Made by a program: the position numbers and the translations under genes
The notes under the pieces: model-generated
What the model saw: the letters and a program-made list of their open reading frames with translations, nothing else
Database searches by the model: none
What the model was told of the DNA's origin: nothing
Assembly (NCBI GenBank): GCA_944380515.1
Contig: CALWHT010000011.1
Span: 1-64,000 of the forward strand
DNA: 64,000 bases
Origin: an uncultured Roseburia sp.
Lineage (GTDB): Bacteria; Bacillota; Clostridia; Lachnospirales; Lachnospiraceae
Reading direction: 5' to 3'
Shown: in pieces, positions 17,775-26,070 of the stretch
How the letters are laid out: each line of letters opens with the position of its first letter
Numbering within the stretch: the first letter of the stretch is position 1

Positions 17775-18221
17775 TTGAAATATCGTACGGTCAATGAGCT
17801 GGAGCATTTTGAATTTGCGGAGGCGTATATAGCGGAGGTTCGTTTCATGACGGGGTTGTTTGTGATGGAATTGGACCAGGTGAAAATCCTGCCGGAAAAT
17901 TCCTGCAACCGGGATATTCGCACCATGAGGGCGAACGGCCTTACGCTGACCATCGGAGGGGCAGAGATTTTGTCCTTTGTGGAGGAGGGCTATAAGGTCT
18001 ATGACGCGGACGGGAAACTGCGGGAACAGAAGGATGACATTGTGCTGCCGGTGGAAGAATACGCCGCCGGTTTTCGAAGGCTGGAGGGCTGCGCGCTTTA
18101 TTCGGCGGAGAAAAAGGACGGCATTTATACATTTTCCGTGGATACGGAGGACCATACGTTTCTTTTGGTTGTAAAGGGAGAGCAGGACACGGAGGAATGG
18201 GACAGGTTTTTAAATTTATAA
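17775..18221 (+). CDS. hypothetical protein
   Basis: A 148-aa soluble protein starting at TTG 17775 with GGGAGAG about 8 bases upstream. No signal peptide, membrane segment or catalytic motif stands out; the chain alternates short beta-like stretches with acidic turns and ends WDRFLNL. It stands alone, divergent from the HAD gene and convergent with the ABC exporter gene, with a shared terminator downstream. I do not recognise the family. Confidence 0.65.
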   Translation: MKYRTVNELEHFEFAEAYIAEVRFMTGLFVMELDQVKILPENSCNRDIRTMRANGLTLTIGGAEILSFVEEGYKVYDADGKLREQKDDIVLPVEEYAAGFRRLEGCALYSAEKKDGIYTFSVDTEDHTFLLVVKGEQDTEEWDRFLNL

Positions 18222-18222
18222 A

Positions 18223-18264
18223 GAAAAGGGGCCAAGCCGGTTTTGCCCGGTTTGACCCCTTTTG
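18223..18264. terminator. bidirectional terminator
   Basis: The arms AAAAGGGG-CAA-CCGG and CCGG-TTG-CCCCTTTT form a near-perfect stem with A and T runs on both sides, between two convergent genes. Confidence 0.8.
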
Positions 18265-18272
18265 CTGTTAAA

Positions 18273-19829
18273 TTATTCAAACTGGCTGTAATAAAGCGCG
18301 GCATAAGCGCCTTTCTTTTGCAGCAGCTCTTTGTGGTTGCCCTGTTCGATAATGTTTCCGTGTTCCATAAACAAAATGGTATCGGCGTCACGGATGGTAG
18401 ACAGACGGTGAGCAATCACAAAGCTGGTACGTCCGTCCATCAGTTTTTTCATGGCCTTTCCGATTTCCACTTCGGTGCGGGTATCCACACTGGAGGTTGC
18501 CTCATCCAGAATCAGTATCGGCGGATTACACAGGAAAATACGTGCAATCGTCAACAGCTGTTTTTGCCCCGCGGATAAATTGGATGCCTCGTTATCAAGC
18601 ATGGTATCATAGCCCTGTGGCATCGTGCGGATAAAGTAGTCAACCTTGGCGGCTTTCGCTGCCGCGACGATTTCTTCTCTTGTGGCGTCAGGCTTTCCAT
18701 AGGCGATATTCTCGGCGATCGTACCGCCAAACAGCCATGTATCCTGTAAAACCATACCGAAATTTTTCCGCAGTCCGCTGCGGCTCATATCTGAAGCGTT
18801 GATGCCGTCAATCAGTATCTTTCCGCTGTTGATTTCATAAAAGCGCATCAGCAGATTTACGAGGGTGGTCTTACCGGCGCCGGTGCTTCCCACTACGGCG
18901 ATTTTTTGTCCCGGAGCCGCGGTAAAGCTGATGTTTTTCATCAATATTTTAGCCGGGTCGTAACCAAAGCTGATATGTTCAAACCGGATTTCACCCCTGG
19001 CTCTCGGCAGAAAGACGGGAGAAACCGGATCCGGAATTTCTTCCTCCTCATCTAAGAGTTCAAAGGTACGCTTTGCGGAAGCGAAAGCGGCCTGTAAGGA
19101 GTTGATCATATAAGAGGCTTCCGTCAGAGGCTCCGCCGTCTGGTTAATATACTGGAAAAATGCCTGAACAACACCGACTGTCATCGTTCCGTTTAACATT
19201 GCCCGGCCGGCGATCAGCGCGATCACTACCTGGGCCAGTCTGGTAAGCAGACGGATAAGCGGGTTTACACAGTTTGTCAAAAAGCCCACTTTCTGGTTGG
19301 CTGCACAGGCGTTTTCGGCTGCCGCTGCTACCTGCTCCAAGCTCTCCGCCTCATGGTTGTAGGCTTTGATTACATTTCGTCCGTTATAGAATTCTTCCAC
19401 GATTCCCGTCAGGTCACCTATGGTTTCCTGCTGCTCTGCCGCATATCTCAGGCTCTTTTCGGAAACGGCTTTTGTGATCATCATACTGATGAACATGAAC
19501 ACCAGGAAGATACAGGTAAGCGAAATACTGTAATAAAACATAATGATCAGTGAACCGATAATGGTGCCAATCGCAACAATCAGCTTCAATAAACCGGTCT
19601 GCATAACTTCCGTAATTTTATCCAGGTCGCTGGTAACACGGCTTAAAATCTCACCTACTTTATTCTGGTCAAAAAAGCGAAGCGGCAGGCGGTTGAGTTT
19701 TGCGGATACCTGTTTTCTTAAATTCAGTACAAGATTTTCCGCCACATTTGCCATAAGGTAGGACTGTAAATAATAAAAGATCCAGGTAAAGAAGTACTGT
19801 ACGCTCAGCTGAACAAGTTCCTTTCCCAT
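18273..19829 (-). pseudogene. ABC exporter (permease-ATPase fusion), N-terminus missing
   Basis: A 518-aa fragment of an ABC half-exporter of the MsbA/LmrA type, which normally has about 600-640 aa. Remaining transmembrane segments run from about residue 10 to 270. The ATPase shows GSTGAGKTTLVN, LSAGQKQLLTIARI, ILDEATSSVD and IAHRLSTI. The signature Leu-Ser-Ala-Gly is a mild variant. The frame continues 18 codons upstream of ATG 19829 in plausible exporter sequence (FSITWDN) to a TAG at 19884-19886, so about 90-100 N-terminal residues, including the first membrane helix, are lost. It abuts, head to head, an equally truncated MacB-type permease. Function is probably lost unless the break is an assembly artefact. 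Confidence 0.75.
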
Positions 19830-19830
19830 A

Positions 19831-20781
19831 TTGTCCCATGTAATGGAAAAGGCGGTTCCGGTTTCCCATGCTGTCTGTATCTCCTACAGTACGCGTTCCT
19901 CCGTCGAGGGAGGCGAGCTTGACGAGGCGCAGACCTATACGATTGCGGGAGTCAGGGAGGAGTACGCGCAGATGAGCAATCTCTCGCTTGCAGTCGGAGA
20001 ATTTATTGCCGAATCGGAGGATGAAAATAAGGATAAGGTATGCGTGCTGGGGGGCTCGGTGGCGGAAGAAATCTTCGGAAGCGCGATAGATGCTTACGGG
20101 AGCGTTATCTACATTGACAGCCGCTCCTATGTCGTAAACGGCGTGCTTTCCCCGATGGGAACCGTGGCGTCTGGAATCAGCCCGGATGACTCGATTTTCA
20201 TTCCCTATGCCACGGGTGTGAAATATCTTGTTGGGAGCAGTGTCAGCCCGACCATCACAGTGATTGCGGAGGACGTAGACAATGTGGAACAGGTATCGGA
20301 GGACGTTGCAGAGGTGCTTGCGCAGACCTATCCGAATGCCGAGTTTACCTATGAGGATGCCGGGAGCAAAATGGAGGCGGCATCCGCATCCAATGAGATT
20401 CTCACCATGCTATTGATTGCCATGGCGGCGATTGTATTTGTGGTCGGGGGAATCGGTATCATGAATGTCCTGTTTGTTTCCGTCAAGGAGCGGACCAATG
20501 AGATTGGTATTTTAAAGGCGATCGGTTGTTCCAAGAAGAATATTTTATTTGAGTTTCTGCTGGAAGCGGCGGCAATCAGTCTGATCGGAGGAATCCTGGG
20601 AGTCGCGGCAAGCCTTTGCGCGGCGCCTGTTGTGGAATATCTGGGCGTGCGTGTGGAGCTGTCCGCCGCTGCGTTTTTGATTGCCCTGCTGTTTGCGGTC
20701 ATCACGGGAACCATCTTCGGATTTTATCCGGCATACAAGGCTTCCAGGCTTGTGCCGGTGGAAGCGCTCGGTGCGGAATAG
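19831..20781 (+). pseudogene. MacB/FtsX-type ABC permease, N-terminus missing
   Basis: A 316-aa open frame matching the C-terminal three quarters of a MacB-type permease. The extracytoplasmic MacB domain covers about residues 18-190, then three membrane segments (about 195-310) with the FtsX-family GGIGIMNVLFVSVKERTNEIGILKAIG pattern and the terminal PAYKASRLVPVEALG. A normal member has about 400 aa and an N-terminal membrane anchor, which is absent. The first 17 codons (from TTG 19831) read as the antisense of the ABC exporter, so native sequence seems to begin near SYSTRSSV. The downstream small protein and LolD-type ATPase are intact. Confidence 0.75.
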
Positions 20782-20790
20782 GAGGACGGA

Positions 20791-21327
20791 ATGCGTATTC
20801 ATATCAAACGGAAAAAGCTTGTAATCGCGGTGCTTGCCGCCCTGTCCGCCGCTGCCGGGACAGCGGGGGTGCTGTTTGGCATAAACAGCGGAGAAAAGGA
20901 AGAAGCAATCGGAGAAAATCAGACCCTTATTTATGCATATGTCACTTCCATAGAAGGAAATGAGGTCACTTATATGGAGGTGGAGGAATCTGCCGCGGAG
21001 GCGGCTGTTACCGCGGCGCAGGGCAGAGACGGGCAGGCGTCGGATGAGGCGGAAACGTCCACGGAGATGCGTCCTGGGAGGGGAGAAAACTCCGCCGGGA
21101 CAGCGGCGGAAGGAACTGATATGGCAGCCGGAACGCGTCCTGAGAGGGGAGAGGAAGGAGGCACCAGCACTGTCACAACCTACATTCCGGTGGGGGTGAC
21201 GGTTCACACCGCATCCGATAACGAGACGACCTTTTCCAGGCTTGCGGCCGGGGATCTGCTCAAAATTTTAGTGGAGAATGACGACGACGGCGAGCAGGTC
21301 ATTGTGGAAATCTGGATGCTGCTGTAA
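20791..21327 (+). CDS. membrane-anchored acidic protein of a MacB-type ABC cluster
   Basis: A 178-aa protein with a basic N-terminus, one hydrophobic segment at about residues 10-28, then an exported-looking domain rich in Glu, Ala and Gly. Two imperfect copies of a RPGRGE/RPERGE segment lie near residues 92 and 115. The C-terminus (about 130-178) is beta-like. It lies 9 bases after the permease fragment and 36 before the ATPase. It is too short for a MacA adaptor and I see no biotinyl-lipoyl motif. It may be an accessory subunit; this is inferred from position alone. Confidence 0.6.
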   Translation: MRIHIKRKKLVIAVLAALSAAAGTAGVLFGINSGEKEEAIGENQTLIYAYVTSIEGNEVTYMEVEESAAEAAVTAAQGRDGQASDEAETSTEMRPGRGENSAGTAAEGTDMAAGTRPERGEEGGTSTVTTYIPVGVTVHTASDNETTFSRLAAGDLLKILVENDDDGEQVIVEIWMLL

Positions 21328-21363
21328 ACGGACCGGGAATTTTTATTTGAAAAGAGGTAGATC

Positions 21364-22086
21364 ATGGAAACAGTGGAACGGGAGGAAAGGGACGGAATTA
21401 TCACTCTCCGGGATGTTAATAAATCATATAAAATGGGTGAGAATGTGCTGCATGTGTTAAAGGACATTTCACTGACGGTAAAGAAAGGGGAATACCTTGC
21501 TGTTTTAGGTCCCTCCGGCTCCGGCAAGAGTACGCTGATGAATATTATCGGCTGTATGGATGTGATGGACAGCGGGGCCTATTGTCTGGATGGCGTGGAA
21601 ATTGAGAAGGCAAAGGAAAAAGAGCTGACGGGAATCCGCAACCAGAAAATCGGTTTTATTTTTCAGAAATATCATCTGATTCCGACTTATAATGTGCTGC
21701 AAAATATTGTCATGCCCCTTTTGATGCGCGGTATGACGTTAAAGGAGGCGAGGGAGGCGAGTATGGATACCATCACGATGCTCGGCCTTGCGGAGCGTAT
21801 GGAGCATAAGCCCAACGAGCTTTCCGGCGGGCAGCAGCAGAGGGTTGCCATCGCGCGGGCCTTAGTCGGGCAGCCGGCAATCCTGCTGGCGGATGAGCCG
21901 ACCGGCGCGCTGGATCAGGAGAGCGGGAAAGAGGTGCTGAAGCTGTTTCAGAGGCTCAATGACATGGGGAACACGATTGTCATGATCACGCATGATCTCG
22001 GGGTCGCGCGGCATGCCGGACGCGTCGTCCGGATTGTGGACGGCGAACTGTACGAAAATGAAAGCCTGCCCGATGCTGCGGGATAG
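21364..22086 (+). CDS. ABC transporter ATP-binding protein, MacB/LolD type
   Basis: A 240-aa ATPase with GPSGSGKSTLMN (Walker A), LSGGQQQRVAIARA (signature), LLADEPTGALD (Walker B) and MITHDLGVARHAGR (H-loop). The sequence places it in the LolD/MacB group of tripartite or peptide-export ATPases. AAGAGGT precedes the start. It would pair with the MacB-type permease at 19831-20781, but that gene is truncated, so the transporter is probably non-functional as assembled. Confidence 0.9.
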   Translation: METVEREERDGIITLRDVNKSYKMGENVLHVLKDISLTVKKGEYLAVLGPSGSGKSTLMNIIGCMDVMDSGAYCLDGVEIEKAKEKELTGIRNQKIGFIFQKYHLIPTYNVLQNIVMPLLMRGMTLKEAREASMDTITMLGLAERMEHKPNELSGGQQQRVAIARALVGQPAILLADEPTGALDQESGKEVLKLFQRLNDMGNTIVMITHDLGVARHAGRVVRIVDGELYENESLPDAAG

Positions 22087-22183
22087 ACAAATAAGGTCTT
22101 CTGTGCTAACCTGTTGTTACAGAACTCCCGAATACGGGCAGCTTTCAGCAGCCTGCGGGAGAAAAGCGACAGGAGATATATTT

Positions 22184-22870
22184 ATGACAAACGAAGAAAT
22201 CCGCCGATATTTTGAGGAGGAGGCAGAGGACGGTTTCCGGAAATTTACGTCGGGGCTGATTTTGGGGAGCGATTTGATCCTCGGCGTGCGTGTGCCCAAA
22301 ATCAGGGCGCTGGCAAAGCGTATCGCAAAGGAGGACTGGCGCGCGTACCTGGCGGGGGCGCGGGATGATTTCTATGAAGAAATTATGCTGCAGGGGCTTG
22401 TCATCGGATATGCGAAGGGAGAGATAAATGAAATGCTTTCCTGGGCGCGCGGTTTTCTTCCGAAGATACACGACTGGTCAGTCAACGATGCCTTCTGCTC
22501 TACCTTTAAGACGGCCAGGAAGCACCGTCCGCAGGTGTGGGATTTTCTGATGGAATATAAGGATTCTCCCCGGGAGTTTGAGCAGCGCGTTGTCGCCGTG
22601 ATGCTGATGAATCATTTCCTCACGGAGGAATATCTTGACCGGGTCTTTGATGTGTGGAATGAGCTTAAGAATCCGGGCTATTACCGGAAAATGGGCGTTG
22701 CGTGGGGAATTGCGACCGCTTATGCGAAGTTTCCCCCAGAGACGCACGAATTTCTTTTGGAAAATGATTTGGATGATGAGACATATCATATGGCAATCCG
22801 CAAGCTGCTGGAATCCTACCGGATTTCGGGAGAACAGAAAGAGATATTAAGAAATATGAAGCGTACATAA
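22184..22870 (+). CDS. AlkD-like DNA alkylation repair protein
   Basis: A 228-aa HEAT-like repeat protein. VRVPKIRALAKRIAKEDW, the central IHDWSVNDAFCSTFK and VVAVMLMNHFL match the AlkD/DNA alkylation repair family, which removes alkylated purines without base flipping. ATG 22184 follows GGAG at 22173; the open frame extends much further upstream but overlaps the ABC ATPase. A strong terminator follows. Many Clostridia carry this short form; its substrate range is untested. Confidence 0.82.
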   Translation: MTNEEIRRYFEEEAEDGFRKFTSGLILGSDLILGVRVPKIRALAKRIAKEDWRAYLAGARDDFYEEIMLQGLVIGYAKGEINEMLSWARGFLPKIHDWSVNDAFCSTFKTARKHRPQVWDFLMEYKDSPREFEQRVVAVMLMNHFLTEEYLDRVFDVWNELKNPGYYRKMGVAWGIATAYAKFPPETHEFLLENDLDDETYHMAIRKLLESYRISGEQKEILRNMKRT

Positions 22871-22874
22871 AAAA

Positions 22875-22901
22875 GCTGCCGCAGACTGCGGCAGCCTTTT
22901 T
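22875..22901 (+). terminator. terminator after the AlkD-like gene
   Basis: A perfect stem GCTGCCGCA/TGCGGCAGC with a GAC loop is followed by CTTTTT. Confidence 0.88.
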
Positions 22902-22919
22902 GCGTCCTGCGGCGCGCGT

Positions 22920-23300
22920 TTATTCCTGTTTCCAGATACTGGGACCTTTGTGTGCCGTCGTTTTCTTTGGTTTACGGCAGCCGAGCAGTATTTCTACCGC
23001 CTCCCGCAATTCCGGGTGAGCGCGGTATGCTTCAATCACGGCGCGTTCTGTCGGTGTTACATGGAAATTTTCGTTGCCCTGATAGCCGAAGGTTTCCAGA
23101 ATATCCGTAATGTTATAGAGCTCGCAGAGTGTCAAAAGTGCGTCCGCGCTGGGACTTGCCTGACCGCTTTCCCATCCGTAAATCGTTTTGGGCGCGGCGT
23201 TTAGGGAACGCTGTTCCAGCATCAGTGAGACATCCTTGACAGATAGATTGTTTTTCTTACGATATTCTTTTAAAACCTTTGGAATATTTTCGTTTCGCAT
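22920..23300 (-). CDS. XRE-family helix-turn-helix regulator
   Basis: A 126-aa DNA-binding protein. The HTH covers about residues 7-68 (LKEYRKKNNLSVKDVS through TIYGWESGQASPSADALL). A C-terminal helical region follows, rich in basic residues at its end. GAGG lies before the start. A near-consensus promoter sits at 23321-23349 on the same strand, and a perfect 14-base palindrome lies further upstream between this gene and the divergent 77-aa gene, a plausible operator for autoregulation. Confidence 0.85.
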   Translation of the reverse strand: MRNENIPKVLKEYRKKNNLSVKDVSLMLEQRSLNAAPKTIYGWESGQASPSADALLTLCELYNITDILETFGYQGNENFHVTPTERAVIEAYRAHPELREAVEILLGCRKPKKTTAHKGPSIWKQE

Positions 23301-23320
23301 TTTATTTACCTCGTATTGGT

Positions 23321-23349
23321 ATCATAGCCTACCTGATTTTATCAGTCAA
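23321..23349 (-). promoter_or_regulatory. promoter of the XRE regulator
   Basis: On the minus strand TTGACT (23344-23349), a 17-base spacer and TATGAT (23321-23326) lie 21 bases before the start codon. Confidence 0.75.
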
Positions 23350-23356
23350 TAAATTC

Positions 23357-23370
23357 TTCTTTGCAAAGAA
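23357..23370. promoter_or_regulatory. perfect palindrome, candidate operator
   Basis: TTCTTTGCAAAGAA is a perfect 14-base palindrome between the divergent XRE gene and the 77-aa HTH-like gene. It lies just upstream of the XRE -35 hexamer. The binding protein is inferred. Confidence 0.5.
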
Positions 23371-23444
23371 AAATATGATTGCATTTCTTTAACTACCAGA
23401 ATAGAATAGAAAAAAAGGGATTTTTGTAAAAGAGGTGAGATAAG

Positions 23445-23678
23445 GTGTACAAATCAAAGGTTACGGACTATATGATAGCATACCTCGAAAAAAACAAAAT
23501 CGAGCCGGAGTTTGCGGCGCGGTCTACGGGAATCAGCGCCGAAAAGCTGCGGCGTGGTTACCGCAGCCCGCTGGATGCGGACGATTTTCTGACGCTGTGC
23601 GTTTACCTTGGAATCCGGCCGGAGGAAGTGCGGGAAGCGCTTGCTTTCAGCGAAGCGAAGCATAAAAAAGACGAATAA
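23445..23678 (+). CDS. small HTH-like protein upstream of spoVAD
   Basis: A 77-aa protein starting at GTG 23445 with AAAGAGGTGAG upstream. Residues 5-60 look like a Cro/C1-type fold: IEPEFAARSTGISAEKLRRG followed by LDADDFLTLCVYLGI. It is divergent from the XRE regulator and lies 83 bases before spoVAD in the same direction. It could be a regulator of the spoVAD-spoVAE unit or a partner of the XRE protein; neither can be shown here. Confidence 0.7.
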   Translation: MYKSKVTDYMIAYLEKNKIEPEFAARSTGISAEKLRRGYRSPLDADDFLTLCVYLGIRPEEVREALAFSEAKHKKDE

Positions 23679-23761
23679 AAAAAGGAAAAGCATCCATACT
23701 AAAAGCGATAGGTGACATATGACAGGTGTTTCCTGTGATTTCAGAAAAAGGAAGTGACGGT

Positions 23762-24775
23762 ATGGATGTACAGGTAGGAAAACAAAGTCTGCAATTTCAA
23801 AAAGCGCCTTATATTTTAAGCAGCGCGAGCATTGTCGGAAAAAAAGAGGGCGAAGGGCCGCTCGGAAATTGTTTTGACGTGGTGGGAGACGATGACAAAT
23901 TCGGTCAGAATACCTGGGAGGAGGCTGAGAGCACACTCCAGAAGGAAGCGTTTGGAATGGCCGTGGGCAAGGCTGAATTGAAAAAGGAGGATATCAGGTA
24001 TTTGTTCTCCGGGGATTTGCTGGGGCAGAACATTGCCACCTCCTTTGGACTGATGGATTATCAGGTTCCGCTGTTCGGACTGTACGGTGCGTGCAGTACG
24101 TGCGGGGAGGCGCTTTCCCTGGGGGCAATGTGTGTGGCTGGAGGCTATGCCGATTACGTGGTGTCGATGACCTCGAGCCACTTTGCCAGTGCGGAGAAGC
24201 AATTTCGCTTTCCCCTGGAGTATGCCAATCAAAGACCCTTATCTGCTACCTGGACGGTCACGGGAAGCGGTGCCTATGTACTTGGCACAAGGCGGAGCAA
24301 GGCGCGCATTACCGGCATTACAACCGGAAAAATCATGGACTACGGCGTGAAGGATTCCATGAATATGGGCGCGGCGATGGCTCCGGCTGCAGCGGATACC
24401 ATTTGCAGCAATTTCCGGGATTTTCACCGTACGCCGGAGGATTACGATAAAATCATCACCGGTGATTTGGGCACGGTGGGACAGGAGATTCTCATTGATC
24501 TGCTAAAGCATGAGGGCTACGATATCAGCGGCGTGCATACGGACTGCGGAATCGAGATTTACGACCCGAAAAAACAGGGTACGGGAGCGGGGGGCTCCGG
24601 CTGCGGGTGTTCTGCCGTAACGCTGGCCGCACATTTTCTGCCGCAGGTGGAAAAAGGAAAGCTTGGCAGAATTCTGTTTGTTCCGACAGGGGCGCTGCTC
24701 TCGACGGTTTCCTTTAATGAGGGAAAGTCAGTGCCGGGAATCGCCCATGCGGTGGTGATCGAGCATGCAGGATAA
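23762..24775 (+). CDS. spoVAD: stage V sporulation protein AD
   Basis: A 337-aa SpoVAD, the thiolase-fold subunit that binds dipicolinic acid on the inner spore membrane. PYILSSASIVGKKEGEGPLG, the LYGACSTCGEALSLG segment with its Cys pair, VTGSGAYVLG and GVHTDCGIEIYD match the family. ATG 23762 follows AAAAGGAAG; an in-frame start 12 codons upstream is less likely. spoVAE follows 29 bases downstream. The gene is separated from spoVAC by about 9.6 kb, unlike the usual contiguous operon. Confidence 0.95.
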   Translation: MDVQVGKQSLQFQKAPYILSSASIVGKKEGEGPLGNCFDVVGDDDKFGQNTWEEAESTLQKEAFGMAVGKAELKKEDIRYLFSGDLLGQNIATSFGLMDYQVPLFGLYGACSTCGEALSLGAMCVAGGYADYVVSMTSSHFASAEKQFRFPLEYANQRPLSATWTVTGSGAYVLGTRRSKARITGITTGKIMDYGVKDSMNMGAAMAPAAADTICSNFRDFHRTPEDYDKIITGDLGTVGQEILIDLLKHEGYDISGVHTDCGIEIYDPKKQGTGAGGSGCGCSAVTLAAHFLPQVEKGKLGRILFVPTGALLSTVSFNEGKSVPGIAHAVVIEHAG

Positions 24776-24804
24776 GGTTTTTTGGTGAGAGGGGAAGAAT
24801 ACAG

Positions 24805-25161
24805 ATGGATTATTTAAACGCTTTCTGGGTCGGAGGATTAATCTGCGCTCTGGTTCAGATCTTGATGGAAAAAACAAAAATGCTGCCCGGGAGGATTATG
24901 GTGCTTTTGGTCTGCCTCGGCGCGGTGCTTGGAGCCTTGCAGATATATCAGCCCTTTGCGGATTTTGCGGGAGCCGGGGCAACCGTCCCTCTGCTCGGCT
25001 TTGGGAATTTGCTCTGGAAGGGCGTGAAGGAGGCGGTCGACGCCGACGGCTTCCTGGGGATTTTCAAAGGCGGCTTTCAGGCGAGCGCGGTCGGCATTTC
25101 CGCCGCCCTGGTATTCGGGTATCTGGCAAGTATCATTTTCCAGCCGAAGATGAAAAAATAA
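24805..25161 (+). CDS. spoVAE: stage V sporulation protein AE (SpoVAEb)
   Basis: A 118-aa membrane protein with about four hydrophobic segments and the conserved GAGATVPLLGFGN motif shared with SpoVAC. It begins 29 bases after spoVAD with GGGGAAG upstream. It is the short integral-membrane form (SpoVAEb) of the dipicolinate transport complex. A HAD gene converges 15 bases after its stop. Confidence 0.92.
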   Translation: MDYLNAFWVGGLICALVQILMEKTKMLPGRIMVLLVCLGAVLGALQIYQPFADFAGAGATVPLLGFGNLLWKGVKEAVDADGFLGIFKGGFQASAVGISAALVFGYLASIIFQPKMKK

Positions 25162-25176
25162 ACGCTTTTATCAAAT

Positions 25177-25980
25177 TTATGGAAAAAGCTTCTCCAGCGT
25201 GACAAGTACGCCGTCGGCTTCGTTTGACGGGCAGATGAATTTTGCGGCGGCTTTCACGCTGTAAGAAGCATTTTCCATAGCATAACTGTACCCGCAGTAT
25301 TTCAGCATTTCGATGTCATTTCCGCCGTCTCCGAATGCGGCACACTGTTCGGGAGCAATCCCCCAGCGCTCCGCGAGCCTTTTGAGTCCGGACGCTTTAT
25401 GGCAGCCGGGCAGAATCAAATCGATCGAACCGTGACCGCTGGTGGTGGGCTGCGCTTTCCCTTTCAATTTTTCCCGAAACATATCATAATAAAAATCTGT
25501 TTTTTCATCCGGAACGGTTGCCGCAAATTTTAAAATACGGTCGTTCACCTTTTTAAAATCGTCCACCCATTTCAGACGGTGATAATAAATGCCTGAAAGT
25601 TCAAAAAATTCCGGACTCACAGTTCCCCGTTGACAATAAGCACTCTCCATTCCGCATAAAACATTTAAAATATCAGGATATTCTCTGCATACATCAATAA
25701 TGAAATGTACCGTTTCCCGAGGCATATCAGCGATAAAAACCTGTTCTGTGCCATCCTTGACGAAAGCGCCGTTTTCGGCGACAAAGGACAATTCATCGTA
25801 ATATCCGGGGAAAAGATCCCGAAGCTGATAATATTGATTGCCGCTCGCCACTACGAAGTGACAGCCGGCGCTTTTCATGCGTGACAGGATTCGTTTGAAT
25901 CTGGAGACGTCATAGGTATAATCGGAATGTACGAAAGTGCCGTCTATATCAACTGCAACCATTTTAATTTCACTGCTCAT
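25177..25980 (-). CDS. HAD-superfamily phosphatase, Cof type
   Basis: A 267-aa Cof-like hydrolase: VAVDIDGTF nucleophile motif, VVASGNQYYQL motif II, then a C2 cap (about 85-195), and SGLKRLAERWG with AAFGDGGNDIEML. The Asn in the ASGNQ motif is typical of the SupH/YbiV-like branch that acts on sugar phosphates. The N-terminus lies next to GGAGTGG. It is the second Cof-type enzyme of the window and is not a close copy of the one at 16810. Substrate unknown. Confidence 0.88.
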   Translation of the reverse strand: MSSEIKMVAVDIDGTFVHSDYTYDVSRFKRILSRMKSAGCHFVVASGNQYYQLRDLFPGYYDELSFVAENGAFVKDGTEQVFIADMPRETVHFIIDVCREYPDILNVLCGMESAYCQRGTVSPEFFELSGIYYHRLKWVDDFKKVNDRILKFAATVPDEKTDFYYDMFREKLKGKAQPTTSGHGSIDLILPGCHKASGLKRLAERWGIAPEQCAAFGDGGNDIEMLKYCGYSYAMENASYSVKAAAKFICPSNEADGVLVTLEKLFP

Positions 25981-26070
25981 GTGAGTTCCACTCCTTTTCG
26001 GACTTAACAGAATTGGTATTTACAATTATGATTATAGTGACCGATCATTGAATATAATATCGTTTTGCTG

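Noticed and set aside
18273-19829. Calling the ABC exporter a complete gene from ATG 19829
   Set aside because: The reading frame continues upstream in exporter-like sequence and the first membrane helix of the family is missing.
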